Below, piece by piece: positions 25,901 through 33,876 of a DNA stretch of 33,927 nucleotides. This stretch comes from an uncultured Eubacterium sp. Its GTDB lineage: Bacteria > Bacillota > Clostridia > Lachnospirales > Lachnospiraceae. A program made the translations under genes and the position numbers. The notes under the pieces were generated by a model. It saw only the letters and a list, made by a program, of their open reading frames with translations. It did no database searches and was not told where the DNA came from. Position 1 is the stretch's first letter; each line of letters starts with the position of its first letter. Location of the stretch: NCBI GenBank assembly GCA_934338065.1, contig CAKRGX010000017.1:1-33927 (forward strand), given 5' to 3'.

Positions 25901-26914
25901 TTTTAGCTTGAAATAAACTAGACCACTAAGGGCAACAGAAACCAATATTGCTAACGTTCCCCACGTACTGGCCTGAATACCTAAAAATGTGTTTGTCTGT
26001 GGCAGCCAGTTTTGTCCCATCAATGCCCAGAAATTATAAGCATTGATCGTACAGTAAGGATAAGAACCTAATGTATTCACATACTGGCCAAACACTTTAT
26101 CAATTCCAAATGGAAGGGTAAATAAAATCATAGCGGCGATTGCACTCAGACCACCTATCAGATCTCTGACCATTTTCTTCGCATTGAAATCCTGTAAAAA
26201 AACCTGCTGAATGATCGTCCAGATCAAAATCGGGGCAAACATCAACATCTGAGGCTTAATAAGCACACCGGCAACAAAGGCAAAGTAAGCAGGTATCCTC
26301 TTTTCTTCCATACAATAATAAGCCACCAGAAGAACAAAGAAAGTAAATACACCATCTACCTGTCCCCATGCCGAAGAATCGAGAACAATAATTGGATTCA
26401 GCACATAGGTAACAGACAGCAAAAGAGAGGAGACTTCTGAAAATTTCTTTTTTGCCATCTGATACAATAAAATACCGGCACCCAGATCAAATAAAATCGG
26501 GAATAATTTGATTACGATCCGGCCGGTCCCGGTAGCCACATCCAGACTAAAGCCCTTGCGCAATGCACCAACAATCCACAGAAGAGCCATATAGCCAGGC
26601 GGATAGTCCGTAAAAGCATCCGAATGATAGAACCCCCACGGTCCATCACTGAAAATCATGTCAGACCATGTACTAAAGCAGGACATGTCCGTGCCATGTC
26701 CCTCATAAGCAGCCGCAATGATCAGCTTAATGATAAAAGCCGCACCCAAAACCCAGATCAGATTGTTCCAGCTAACCTTCTCTTTATAATACACCCTGGT
26801 TCCATTCACCTCACGACGAAGCTGATAATAATACATAAGTACAAAAAATGCTATCATGAGCATCCCAACGATAACCAGCATCGGTACCGTTTTTTCCAAA
26901 TTTTCCAGATTCAT
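22919..26914 (-). CDS. Giant double GT-C glycosyltransferase: Gpi18-like module, two discoidin-like domains, PMT module
   Basis: The protein has 1331 residues from the ATG at 26914 (an ATG three codons upstream has a poorly placed ribosome binding site). Residues 1-450 form a polytopic GT-C module resembling COG5542 Gpi18-like mannosyltransferases: GTDMSCFSTWSDMI with the loop-1 acidic residue, FTDYPPGYMALLW, SAWGQVDGVFTFF, IKPQMLMFAP and RMHERYLFP. A charged cytosolic linker and one helix (about 497-512) follow. Two F5/8 type C (discoidin)-like beta domains come next (about 515-640 and 645-785), with TFTLEASQDGQTYENKG, EPYRYIRITTLQ and two LNEIVVT/LNELVVT ends. The last ~525 residues are a protein O-mannosyltransferase-like module with YFDEIYHAKTAYEM, YEWTHPPLGKWF and CASKWTAVYASAGLG, plus a 4-TM C-terminus. 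It probably transfers sugar from a lipid carrier to an exported acceptor. CorA and the rhomboid-like gene precede it. Confidence 0.88.
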   Translation of the reverse strand: MNLENLEKTVPMLVIVGMLMIAFFVLMYYYQLRREVNGTRVYYKEKVSWNNLIWVLGAAFIIKLIIAAAYEGHGTDMSCFSTWSDMIFSDGPWGFYHSDAFTDYPPGYMALLWIVGALRKGFSLDVATGTGRIVIKLFPILFDLGAGILLYQMAKKKFSEVSSLLLSVTYVLNPIIVLDSSAWGQVDGVFTFFVLLVAYYCMEEKRIPAYFAFVAGVLIKPQMLMFAPILIWTIIQQVFLQDFNAKKMVRDLIGGLSAIAAMILFTLPFGIDKVFGQYVNTLGSYPYCTINAYNFWALMGQNWLPQTNTFLGIQASTWGTLAILVSVALSGLVYFKLKEDKSRYFLSMAVLIANMFLFSVRMHERYLFPIIILLLAAFLVKPTKELFFTYVGFSVLHFLNVGHVLWAYIEENQNTAPRGSLVGIVSLLTLVMFTYLFVAIFSRSSMGELEERKGAKKRGAVNYIQKNQEVKEKKKWSEYVLHIHSSKKMPGFTKWDWIVLFVILVLYSAFAFYDLGDRKAPETNWCATQENNSIMLDLGDNKDIGMIYTYLGVKENRTFTLEASQDGQTYENKGTVRASSVFCWDMMKTWKEDSQEEGPDRYEWDKDYRYIRLTATNDLANETVMLNEIVVTDKDGNVINPVNQSDYPMLFDEQQCFEPQEDAPKTEWLASGEGTTVTIDLGSDQYFALLRGYSKKKAGQKFKIETAKSSDDKITYTSMGELITGDADGWSILRQTSTADNVDNYTFSNEPYRYIRITTLQKDTSLNELVVTNSENHVVKIIDSEGGDSLFDEQDGYNKAITFRSGTYFDEIYHAKTAYEMIHGISNYEWTHPPLGKWFISLGIRAFGMNPFGWRVIGVLFGIAMLPFMYLFARRLFGARTWAAGGLTFLFAFDFMHFTQTRISTIDVYGTFFIIAMFFFMYWYSQTSFYDTKLWKTFIPLGLSAIMMGLGCASKWTAVYASAGLGVFFAAIMVWRFYEYRLAKKNPSGSTEGISHQHIIEVFPRKLIATLLFCILFFVILAGTIYLCAYIPFDDFASVGGGGNTARFGQDWDNGPLAGFVQMLRDNTGKPFYELVGKMLNNQKAMYTYHHDLDATHPFSSAWYEWPTMIRPMYYYCQTLSNGLKEGISAFGNPLVWWAGIPAFLFVTCPFSAKRKLCSKLGSIQTQWVQWAGCVTAIFLALYSLVLRQTKYTDIADTEVFSQWGWYGVPFILLGIAGFGFLCIQLISRGERVVAFMIFAFAVQYLPWVLVPRCTFAYHFFPSVPFIAMMIVYSMVKITEYNKKWLRWCLVYLAAAFLLFLLFYPVLSGQPVIEGLVRDGLRWMKGWQLVS

Positions 26915-26935
26915 AATCCCCATTACCTTTCTTTA

Positions 26936-27835
26936 TTAGTCATAATGCACATGTTCATGTGTAAACAAATGATCGGAGCAATACTCAAAATTCCCATCAC
27001 ATTTCGAACAATAACGAAACTCCAGATTAGGCGCATCCAATTCCGTCCTGCCACAGATAGCGCAACGATGTCTCGGCCCGGTTGTCTGCGACCTCGCTTT
27101 ATATTGGAATTCTGCCTGTCTCTTCTTTTGCTTGAACGCCTGTGCCGGTCCCGGCTTTCCTTTTCCAAACAAAATGAAAATAAACAGATTGAGCAAAGAA
27201 ACAACAATCAATGCTGCCTGATAATAAGCTCCGCCCTGCAAAGCGCTAAACAAACTGATACCCGTAAGTCCAAGATAAACAATGCTCAGCCATTTCGCTT
27301 TGACGGGAATGATAAAGTATAAAAGGAACTGAATGTCCGGATATAGCAGAGCAAAAGCAAGAAACAAGGTCTGATTCAGATAAGTCAGGGAAACCGCCGC
27401 TCCCATCTGCAGCCCCAGCACAGCATTAACACCGGAATTGTCTGTCATCATCAAAAGATAAAATACAAGCGTAACCAGAATAATCTCTGCAAGACCACTC
27501 AGATAAAAAAGGCTGAATCGAAAAGTTCCCCAGCGATACTCCAGATTCGTTCCAATCGAGTAGTACATCTGCGCCCATATTACAAACCAAAAAATACTGA
27601 TCAGCCCATTTCCTGTTCCCAGTCCGATTGATGGACAAAGCAGAAAGGTCACCAGCCGCCACAACTGCCCATGTAATATAGCATACATGTCCAAACTCAG
27701 ATACTGATAATAAAATCCCGGATTGATCAATCCTAATACAAGTCCTGCCGCATTTAACATAATGATATATTTCATCAAGTTAGGAATACCAAAACGTCCC
27801 AGACGGCTTCGCTCCCATCGGTCAAAAATATTCAT
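26936..27835 (-). CDS. Rhomboid-like membrane pseudoprotease with Cys/His-rich C-terminal tail
   Basis: The ATG at 27835 follows GGAGG by five bases and gives 299 residues with about six helices. HGQLWRLVTFLLCPS (55-69) matches the rhomboid N-terminal region, WGTFRFSLFYLSGL (102-115) fits TM3, and SGVNAVLGLQMGAA (134-147) aligns with the GxSG motif but has Asn137 instead of the catalytic serine. The later SALQGGAYYQ has Gln200 where the catalytic histidine is expected. The cytosolic tail carries C258, C261, C276, C279 and C286 with H289 and more histidines, a probable zinc-binding unit. It is thus likely a non-proteolytic rhomboid-fold protein. It lies 40 bases after corA and 21 before the glycosyltransferase. 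Confidence 0.82.
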   Translation of the reverse strand: MNIFDRWERSRLGRFGIPNLMKYIIMLNAAGLVLGLINPGFYYQYLSLDMYAILHGQLWRLVTFLLCPSIGLGTGNGLISIFWFVIWAQMYYSIGTNLEYRWGTFRFSLFYLSGLAEIILVTLVFYLLMMTDNSGVNAVLGLQMGAAVSLTYLNQTLFLAFALLYPDIQFLLYFIIPVKAKWLSIVYLGLTGISLFSALQGGAYYQAALIVVSLLNLFIFILFGKGKPGPAQAFKQKKRQAEFQYKARSQTTGPRHRCAICGRTELDAPNLEFRYCSKCDGNFEYCSDHLFTHEHVHYD

Positions 27836-27875
27836 AGAAACCTCCATTTAGTATTTCAACAATCTCTGCTTTTGA

Positions 27876-28802
27876 TCAGAACAGATCTTTTTTACGGAAG
27901 AGCAGAGCAACGATACCGGAAACCAGCAGCGTCATAATAATAATCGAAAAAAAACCCCACGGAGAATGTCCCAGAGGTATATAATCAAAGTTCATACCAA
28001 AGAAACTCGCAATCATTGTTGGTATAGACAAAACGATCGTCACCGTTGCCAGAAATTTCATAACAATATTTAAGTTATTAGAAATAACCGAGGCAAACGC
28101 ATCCATCATGCCGCTAAGAATACCACTATAGATATTTGCCATTTCAATAGCCTGCTTGTTCTCAATAATAACATCTTCCAGCAAGTCCTCATCCTCCGGA
28201 TACTTACGGACTTTTTCCGTGCGGAGAAGTTTCTCCAGCACCACTTCATTAGAGCGCAGTGAGGTAGTAAAATAGACCAGACTCTTTTCCAGCTCGAGCA
28301 ATTCGATCAGCTCACTGTTTTTCTGTGATATATGAAGTTTTTCTTCTATCTGATCACTTTTCCGATCAATAATGCGTAGATACCGTAAGTACGAAACAGC
28401 ATTACGGTACAAGATCTGAAAGACAAACCTTGTTTTCTTAAATGTATAAAATTCCCGCACCCTTCTGTTTTCAAATGCTTTTAAAACTGGCGTTTCCTCC
28501 AGACATATCGTAACAATATGTGCCTTAGTCATATAAATACCAAGCGGAATCGTTACATAGCGGTCCTTCTCATCCAACGATGGGATGTCTACCAATATCA
28601 TTGTGTATCCATCTTCTAATTCTATACGGGAACGCTCTTCATCATCCAGTGGAGCACGTAAGTCATCAATGTCAATTCCCGTTTCTTCTTCCAGCCAATG
28701 GAGTTCCTCGCTGCTAGGAGACGTAGCCGAAATCCAGCATCCCTCTTCGATTTTTTCTATTGTCATGAGTTCCTCTTCTACTGTCTTATAAATCGAGATC
28801 AT
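27876..28802 (-). CDS. corA: CorA-family magnesium/divalent cation transporter
   Basis: The 308-residue product is a CorA-type channel. A large acidic cytosolic N-terminal domain precedes two C-terminal helices. The signature GMN is at 269-271 in SFFGMNFDYIPLGHSPWG, followed by a final helix ending RKKDLF. The ATG at 28800-28802 follows GAGAGGAGGAG; the open frame continues 18 codons upstream through the leader hairpin and is not used. Transcription starts from the consensus promoter at 28882-28910, and a 30-nt hairpin (28831-28860) sits in the leader. The specific cation is not determined. Confidence 0.95.
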   Translation of the reverse strand: MISIYKTVEEELMTIEKIEEGCWISATSPSSEELHWLEEETGIDIDDLRAPLDDEERSRIELEDGYTMILVDIPSLDEKDRYVTIPLGIYMTKAHIVTICLEETPVLKAFENRRVREFYTFKKTRFVFQILYRNAVSYLRYLRIIDRKSDQIEEKLHISQKNSELIELLELEKSLVYFTTSLRSNEVVLEKLLRTEKVRKYPEDEDLLEDVIIENKQAIEMANIYSGILSGMMDAFASVISNNLNIVMKFLATVTIVLSIPTMIASFFGMNFDYIPLGHSPWGFFSIIIMTLLVSGIVALLFRKKDLF

Positions 28803-28830
28803 GCTTGTTCTCCTCCTCTCTGAAAATATG

Positions 28831-28860
28831 GGCGACACCCCCAAAAAACACGGCATCGCC
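28831..28860 (-). promoter_or_regulatory. Hairpin in the corA 5' leader
   Basis: In the RNA, GGCGATGCC and GGTGTCGCC pair over nine positions (two G-U) around a 12-nt loop. It lies between the promoter and the GAGGAGGAG ribosome binding site. No run of six or more T follows, so it is not a standard terminator. It may protect the transcript or take part in regulation by metal; neither is shown. Confidence 0.5.
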
Positions 28861-28881
28861 TATTTTTACTAATTAACTCTC

Positions 28882-28910
28882 ATTATACTGTTTTGACTAT
28901 TCTTTGTCAA
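28882..28910 (-). promoter_or_regulatory. Consensus promoter of corA overlapping the LysM gene stop
   Basis: TTGACA (28910-28905) and TATAAT (28887-28882) on the minus strand are separated by exactly 17 bases, a full match to the housekeeping consensus. The TGA stop of the LysM gene (28907-28909) lies inside the -35 box. Confidence 0.88.
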
Positions 28911-29422
28911 ACCTTCTTTGGCACTGATAATTTCACATTTTCAGCAAGAATAATATCCTCCAACGGATTGTTTTCAAGCAATTCATCTGCGCTGACTCCC
29001 ATATCCTGTAATACTTCTGCAAGGCTTGTTTTTCCTTCCGTCATATAAAACTCCTCTTTTTCTTCTTGTTGTTCCATCTGTAATGGCATCTGAAGGGGAG
29101 TATCTTCCGAATTCATCCTATCCTCTGCTTTTTTATCCGTTTTCATCTTACTTTCACTTTCTGATGGTTGCTCTGCTTCCTCCTGCATCGTCTCATTGTC
29201 CATCCCCCTGTTCGGTGCTGATGGTCTCAGCCCCGGAAAAGGCATGATCGGCCGCGACATAGGAATACACACTTCCTGTCCCGGCTGCAGATTATACACA
29301 TCTACGTATGGATTGGCCCGTAAAATCAGTGCCAGTGGCACACGATATTTACGGCTCAACTGATATAGGTTTTCGCCCGGCTTTATCACATGTATCATCC
29401 CATTGCAAAAACGCTGTTTCAT
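28907..29422 (-). CDS. LysM-domain protein with degenerate second LysM-like unit
   Basis: The 171-residue protein has an N-terminal LysM domain (about 10-54: MIHVIKPGENLYQLSRKYRV, then ALILRANPYVDVYNLQPGQE, then VCIP). A long Glu/Met/Gln-rich disordered stretch covers about 68-125. The C-terminus (about 128-168: SLAEVLQDMGVSADELLEN, then LAENVKLSVP) looks like a degenerate LysM. There is no signal peptide, so it may act in the cytosol, for example on the spore surface as SafA/SpoVID-like LysM proteins do, or leave by another route. AAGGA precedes the ATG at 29422. It is divergent from the giant gene. Confidence 0.85.
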   Translation of the reverse strand: MKQRFCNGMIHVIKPGENLYQLSRKYRVPLALILRANPYVDVYNLQPGQEVCIPMSRPIMPFPGLRPSAPNRGMDNETMQEEAEQPSESESKMKTDKKAEDRMNSEDTPLQMPLQMEQQEEKEEFYMTEGKTSLAEVLQDMGVSADELLENNPLEDIILAENVKLSVPKKV

Positions 29423-29517
29423 AAAAGGATTTCCTTCTCTCTCTGCTTTCCCTATTATCCTATTCTGTTTTTATTAGAATGTTCTTTTTAATAAGTAATA
29501 ATTCGCATCGTATTTTG

Positions 29518-29546
29518 TTGCAATTCATTTTTTTTTGTCGTATAAT
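29518..29546 (+). promoter_or_regulatory. Promoter of the giant ASKHA/dehydratase-type gene
   Basis: TTGCAA (29518-29523) and TATAAT (29541-29546) are separated by 17 bases. The predicted transcript start is near 29553, giving a leader of about 97 nt before AGGAGG and the ATG at 29650. The 227-base gap to the divergent LysM gene holds nothing else I can identify; the LysM promoter is unclear. Confidence 0.82.
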
Positions 29547-29649
29547 AAAAATTCAAGCACAAATGACTATATAAAAAAAGAAGGTAACGCAAAATGGTCA
29601 ACATGTGCTTGTATTTACGCAATAAAATATAATGATCTAGGAGGTACTT

Positions 29650-32600
29650 ATGAATCGAGTAGGTATCGATATTGGTTCTACAACTGTCAAGATTGCTATT
29701 CTTGATGAAAAAGACCAAATTATCTTTTCCGCTTATGAGCGGCATTATGCAAATATACAGGAAACACTAAAAAATATTATACAACGGGCATTTGATGAAT
29801 TGGGCGAACGGGAAATTGCTCCTATGATCACCGGTTCAGGCGGACTTGCCATCTCCAAACATCTGGATATTCCCTTTGTCCAGGAAGTTGTCAGTGTTGC
29901 AACTTCTCTAAAAAGCTATGCCCCACATACGGATGTTGCTATCGAGCTTGGTGGCGAAGATGCTAAGATCATTTACTTTACCGGCGGTATAGAGCAGCGG
30001 ATGAATGGTATCTGTGCAGGTGGTACCGGTTCCTTTATTGATCAGATGGCCACATTGTTAAAAACCGATGCTGCCGGCCTTAATGAATATGCCAAAGACT
30101 ATCAGGCTCTCTATCCTATCGCATCACGCTGCGGTGTTTTTGCCAAAACAGATATACAGCCACTGATCAATGAGGGTGCTGCAAAAGCGGATCTGGCAGC
30201 CTCAATCTTTCAAGCTGTTGTCAATCAGACAATCAGTGGATTAGCCTGCGGAAAGCCGATTCGTGGAAATGTTGCTTTTCTTGGCGGGCCGCTTCACTTC
30301 CTGACTGAACTAAAAAAAGCCTTTATCCGTACACTGGATTTGAAAGGTGATGCGATCATTGCACCTGAAAATTCGCATTTGTTTGCAGCCAGCGGTGCTG
30401 CCATGAATTCAGAAGAAAAAGGACTGACCACTCTGGGTAAACTACTTCACCGCTTATCGCATGAGATCAAAATCGAGTTTGAAGTAACCCGTATGGAACC
30501 ACTTTTCAAGAACGAAGCAGAATATGACAATTTTATAAAAGAGCATGAACAGCATACCGTAGCCAAACGCGACTTATCTACGTATGAGGGAAATGCTTTC
30601 CTCGGTATTGATGCCGGCTCAACAACAACAAAAGTAGCCCTTGTTGGCGAGGATGGCTCCCTGTTGTATTCTTTTTATGATAACAACAATGGCAGTCCGC
30701 TCAAGACGACTATCAAAGCAATTAAGGAAATCTATCAGATTCTTCCTGAAGGGGTTAACATTGTACGTTCCTGCTCCACCGGTTATGGTGAAGCTCTCAT
30801 CCAATCTGCTCTTATGCTTGATGAGGGTGAAGTAGAAACCGTATCCCATTATTATGCGGCCTCATTTTTCGAACCGCAGGTAGACTGTATTTTAGATATT
30901 GGCGGGCAGGACATGAAATGCATCAAGATCAAAAACCATTCCGTAGACAGTGTGCAGCTCAACGAAGCCTGCTCCTCCGGATGTGGTTCTTTTATTGAGA
31001 CATTTGCACGTTCTCTTAATTATGAAGTAAAAGATTTTGCCAAGCTTGCACTTTTTGCAGAAAATCCAATCGACCTCGGTTCCCGCTGTACAGTCTTTAT
31101 GAATTCAAAAGTTAAACAGGCACAAAAAGAAGGGGCAACCGTTGCCGATATTTCTGCCGGTCTGGCGATTTCTGTCATCAAAAATGCATTGCTTAAAGTT
31201 ATTAAATTAACGGATCCAAAAGATCTGGGAACCAATGTTGTCGTTCAAGGTGGTACCTTTTATAATGATGCGGTTCTGCGAAGTTTCGAACGTGTTTCCG
31301 GCTGTAAGGCCATTCGCCCAGATATTGCTGGTATTATGGGTGCCTTTGGTGCAGCACTTATTGCACGTGAGCATTATGAAGATGGCATGACAACATCCAT
31401 GCTCTCTTTGGAAGAGATTATCGAACTCAGATTCGAAAGCTCAATGGCCCGCTGTAAAGGCTGTACCAATCAGTGTCGTTTAACCATCAACCGTTTCACC
31501 GGCGGACGCCAGTTTATATCCGGTAACCGCTGCGAACGCGGTCTTGGAAAAGCAAAGAGTAATAAAGATATTCCAAACCTCTATGCCTACAAAAACGAAC
31601 GTTTATTTGACTATTATAAACCACTGGCACCTGACAAGGCATACCGCGGAAAAGTAGGTATCCCGCGTGTATTGAATATGTATGAGAACTATCCTTATTG
31701 GTTTACGTTCTTTACCGAACTTGGCTATGAGGTTGTACTCTCTCCTGCTTCCTCGCGTAATATCTACTCACTTGGTATTGAATCCATCCCTAGTGAGTCC
31801 GAATGTTATCCGGCAAAGCTTGCACACGGACATATTTCCTGGCTGATCAAACAGGGCGTTGACTACATCTTCTACCCATGTGTACCTTATGAGAGAAAAG
31901 AGTTTGATGAAGCGGGAAATCATTACAACTGCCCGATCGTAACATCCTATGGTGAAAATATTAAAAATAACGTAGAAGAATTAGCCGATCATAACATAAT
32001 GTATCAGAATCCTTTTGTTTCCTTTGAAAGTGAAAAAATAATAACAAATGAACTTGTTAAATATCTTGGGAAGCAAAATGGTATTGATGCTGCAGAAATT
32101 CGCAAAGCGTCTCACATCGCTTATGAAGAGCTTACTAAGACCCGTGAGGACATAAGAAAGAAAGGAGAAGAGGTTTTACAGTGGATGAAAGATCACGATA
32201 GTCTTGGCATCGTACTTGCCGGCAGACCATATCATATCGATCCGGAGATCAATCATGGTATTCCTGAACTGATCACTTCTTATAATATTGCCGTTCTGTC
32301 CGAAGACAGTATTTCCCACTTGGGAAAAGTAGATCGTCCTACCATCGCAATGGATCAGTGGATGTATCATTCGCGTCTGTATGCAGCAGCCAGCTATGTA
32401 AGAACACAGGAAAATCTGGAAATGATACAGCTTAATTCCTTTGGCTGTGGCTTAGATGCTGTGACAACAGATCAGGTCAATGATATATTAACTTCATCAA
32501 ATAAGATCTGCACGGTACTGAAGATTGATGAAGTTAACAATTTGGGTGCGGCACGTATCCGGATCCGTTCACTTATTTCCGCAGTAAAAGACCGGGCCCG

Positions 32601-33876
32601 AAAAGGAATTAAGCCAGTTGTGAAAGACTCCTCTCATAAAAGAGTAGAATTCACAAAGGAAATGAGAAAGAATTATACCATTTTGGCACCACAGATGTCG
32701 CCAATCCATTTTGACATTCTTATGCCTGCACTATCTGCCTGTGGTTATAATCTTGTTCAATTGCCAACAGGAGTGGGTGAATTAGACTATGGCTTAAAAT
32801 ATGTAAATAACGACGCCTGCTACCCTTCTCTTCTCGTTGTAGGGCAATTTATGAAAGCGTTGCTTTCAGGAGAATACGATCTGGACCGCACCGCATTGAT
32901 CATCACGCAGACCGGTGGTGGCTGCCGTGCGACAAACTACATTGGTTTTATCCGCCGCGCTCTGAAAAAAGCAGGCTTAGAACAGATTCCTGTTATTTCT
33001 CTGAGTGCCGGGATTGAGAAAAACTCCGGTTTTAATATTAATTATCGTTTGTTAAAGGGTGCTATCCACGCACTGATCTATGGTGATCTGTTAATGCGTG
33101 TTGTGTATCACACCCGCCCATACGAAAAAGTACCCGGTTCAGTAAATGCTCTTCATGACAAATGGAGAACCCGTTGTATTGAAGCCGCAAAGAAGCCAAG
33201 TCACGCAAAATTGAAAAAAATCTCAAAAGAACTGATCCGGGATTTTGATGAGATAGAATTGGATGAAACGATAAAAAAACCTCGTGTGGGTATTGTTGGG
33301 GAGATTTTGGTCAAATTTCTTCCTGCTGCAAACAACTATGTTGTTGACCTGTTAGAAGCAGAAGGTGCCGAAGCCGTCTGTCCAGACATGCTGGACTTCT
33401 TTATATACAGTGCCTACGATGGAGACTTTAAAGCTGAACATCTCGGGTTCCCGAAAACCAGTAAATGGTTTGGCAATGCTGCTATCTGGCTTCTGAACCA
33501 GTTTCGAAAGCCGGTATGTAAAGCACTGGAAGAAAGTAAACGCTTTGAAGCACCACCTACAATTGACCAGTTAGCAAAATACGCAGAGCCATTTGTTTCT
33601 ACCGGCAATCAGACAGGTGAAGGCTGGTTCCTAACAGGAGAAATGATTGAATTAATTCATAGTAATGTTCCTAATATTGTATGTACCCAGCCATTTGGCT
33701 GTCTGCCAAATCATGTTGTTGGTAAAGGTGTTATTAAACAGATACGGAAGTCTTTCCCTGAAGCCAATATTGTCGCTGTTGATTATGATCCTGGTGCAAG
33801 CGAAGTAAATCAGTTAAATCGTATTAAACTGATGCTTGCAACAGCAAATGAAAATCGAGTAGGAGGCGGTGACTAA
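29650..33876 (+). CDS. Giant 2-hydroxyacyl-CoA dehydratase activator-like protein (tandem ASKHA ATPase + DUF2229 + HgdB-like); 3' end altered by an intron
   Basis: AGGAGG (29639-29644) precedes the ATG. Two BadF/HgdC-type ATPase domains lie in tandem: residues 1-255 ([27 protein letters not shown]122 in CAGGTGSF, C161) and 316-575 ([27 protein letters not shown]441/C445 in [10 protein letters not shown]480). In HgdC two cysteines per subunit hold a [4Fe-4S] cluster at a dimer interface, so the tandem may form one cluster within a single chain. A Cys cluster follows (C602, C605, C609, C628), then a DUF2229 region (about 665 onward) and HgdB-like sequence to the end. The substrate is unknown. 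Codons from about 1402 on (NRVGGGD and stop) lie in apparent intron sequence. Confidence 0.9.
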   Translation: MNRVGIDIGSTTVKIAILDEKDQIIFSAYERHYANIQETLKNIIQRAFDELGEREIAPMITGSGGLAISKHLDIPFVQEVVSVATSLKSYAPHTDVAIELGGEDAKIIYFTGGIEQRMNGICAGGTGSFIDQMATLLKTDAAGLNEYAKDYQALYPIASRCGVFAKTDIQPLINEGAAKADLAASIFQAVVNQTISGLACGKPIRGNVAFLGGPLHFLTELKKAFIRTLDLKGDAIIAPENSHLFAASGAAMNSEEKGLTTLGKLLHRLSHEIKIEFEVTRMEPLFKNEAEYDNFIKEHEQHTVAKRDLSTYEGNAFLGIDAGSTTTKVALVGEDGSLLYSFYDNNNGSPLKTTIKAIKEIYQILPEGVNIVRSCSTGYGEALIQSALMLDEGEVETVSHYYAASFFEPQVDCILDIGGQDMKCIKIKNHSVDSVQLNEACSSGCGSFIETFARSLNYEVKDFAKLALFAENPIDLGSRCTVFMNSKVKQAQKEGATVADISAGLAISVIKNALLKVIKLTDPKDLGTNVVVQGGTFYNDAVLRSFERVSGCKAIRPDIAGIMGAFGAALIAREHYEDGMTTSMLSLEEIIELRFESSMARCKGCTNQCRLTINRFTGGRQFISGNRCERGLGKAKSNKDIPNLYAYKNERLFDYYKPLAPDKAYRGKVGIPRVLNMYENYPYWFTFFTELGYEVVLSPASSRNIYSLGIESIPSESECYPAKLAHGHISWLIKQGVDYIFYPCVPYERKEFDEAGNHYNCPIVTSYGENIKNNVEELADHNIMYQNPFVSFESEKIITNELVKYLGKQNGIDAAEIRKASHIAYEELTKTREDIRKKGEEVLQWMKDHDSLGIVLAGRPYHIDPEINHGIPELITSYNIAVLSEDSISHLGKVDRPTIAMDQWMYHSRLYAAASYVRTQENLEMIQLNSFGCGLDAVTTDQVNDILTSSNKICTVLKIDEVNNLGAARIRIRSLISAVKDRARKGIKPVVKDSSHKRVEFTKEMRKNYTILAPQMSPIHFDILMPALSACGYNLVQLPTGVGELDYGLKYVNNDACYPSLLVVGQFMKALLSGEYDLDRTALIITQTGGGCRATNYIGFIRRALKKAGLEQIPVISLSAGIEKNSGFNINYRLLKGAIHALIYGDLLMRVVYHTRPYEKVPGSVNALHDKWRTRCIEAAKKPSHAKLKKISKELIRDFDEIELDETIKKPRVGIVGEILVKFLPAANNYVVDLLEAEGAEAVCPDMLDFFIYSAYDGDFKAEHLGFPKTSKWFGNAAIWLLNQFRKPVCKALEESKRFEAPPTIDQLAKYAEPFVSTGNQTGEGWFLTGEMIELIHSNVPNIVCTQPFGCLPNHVVGKGVIKQIRKSFPEANIVAVDYDPGASEVNQLNRIKLMLATANENRVGGGD

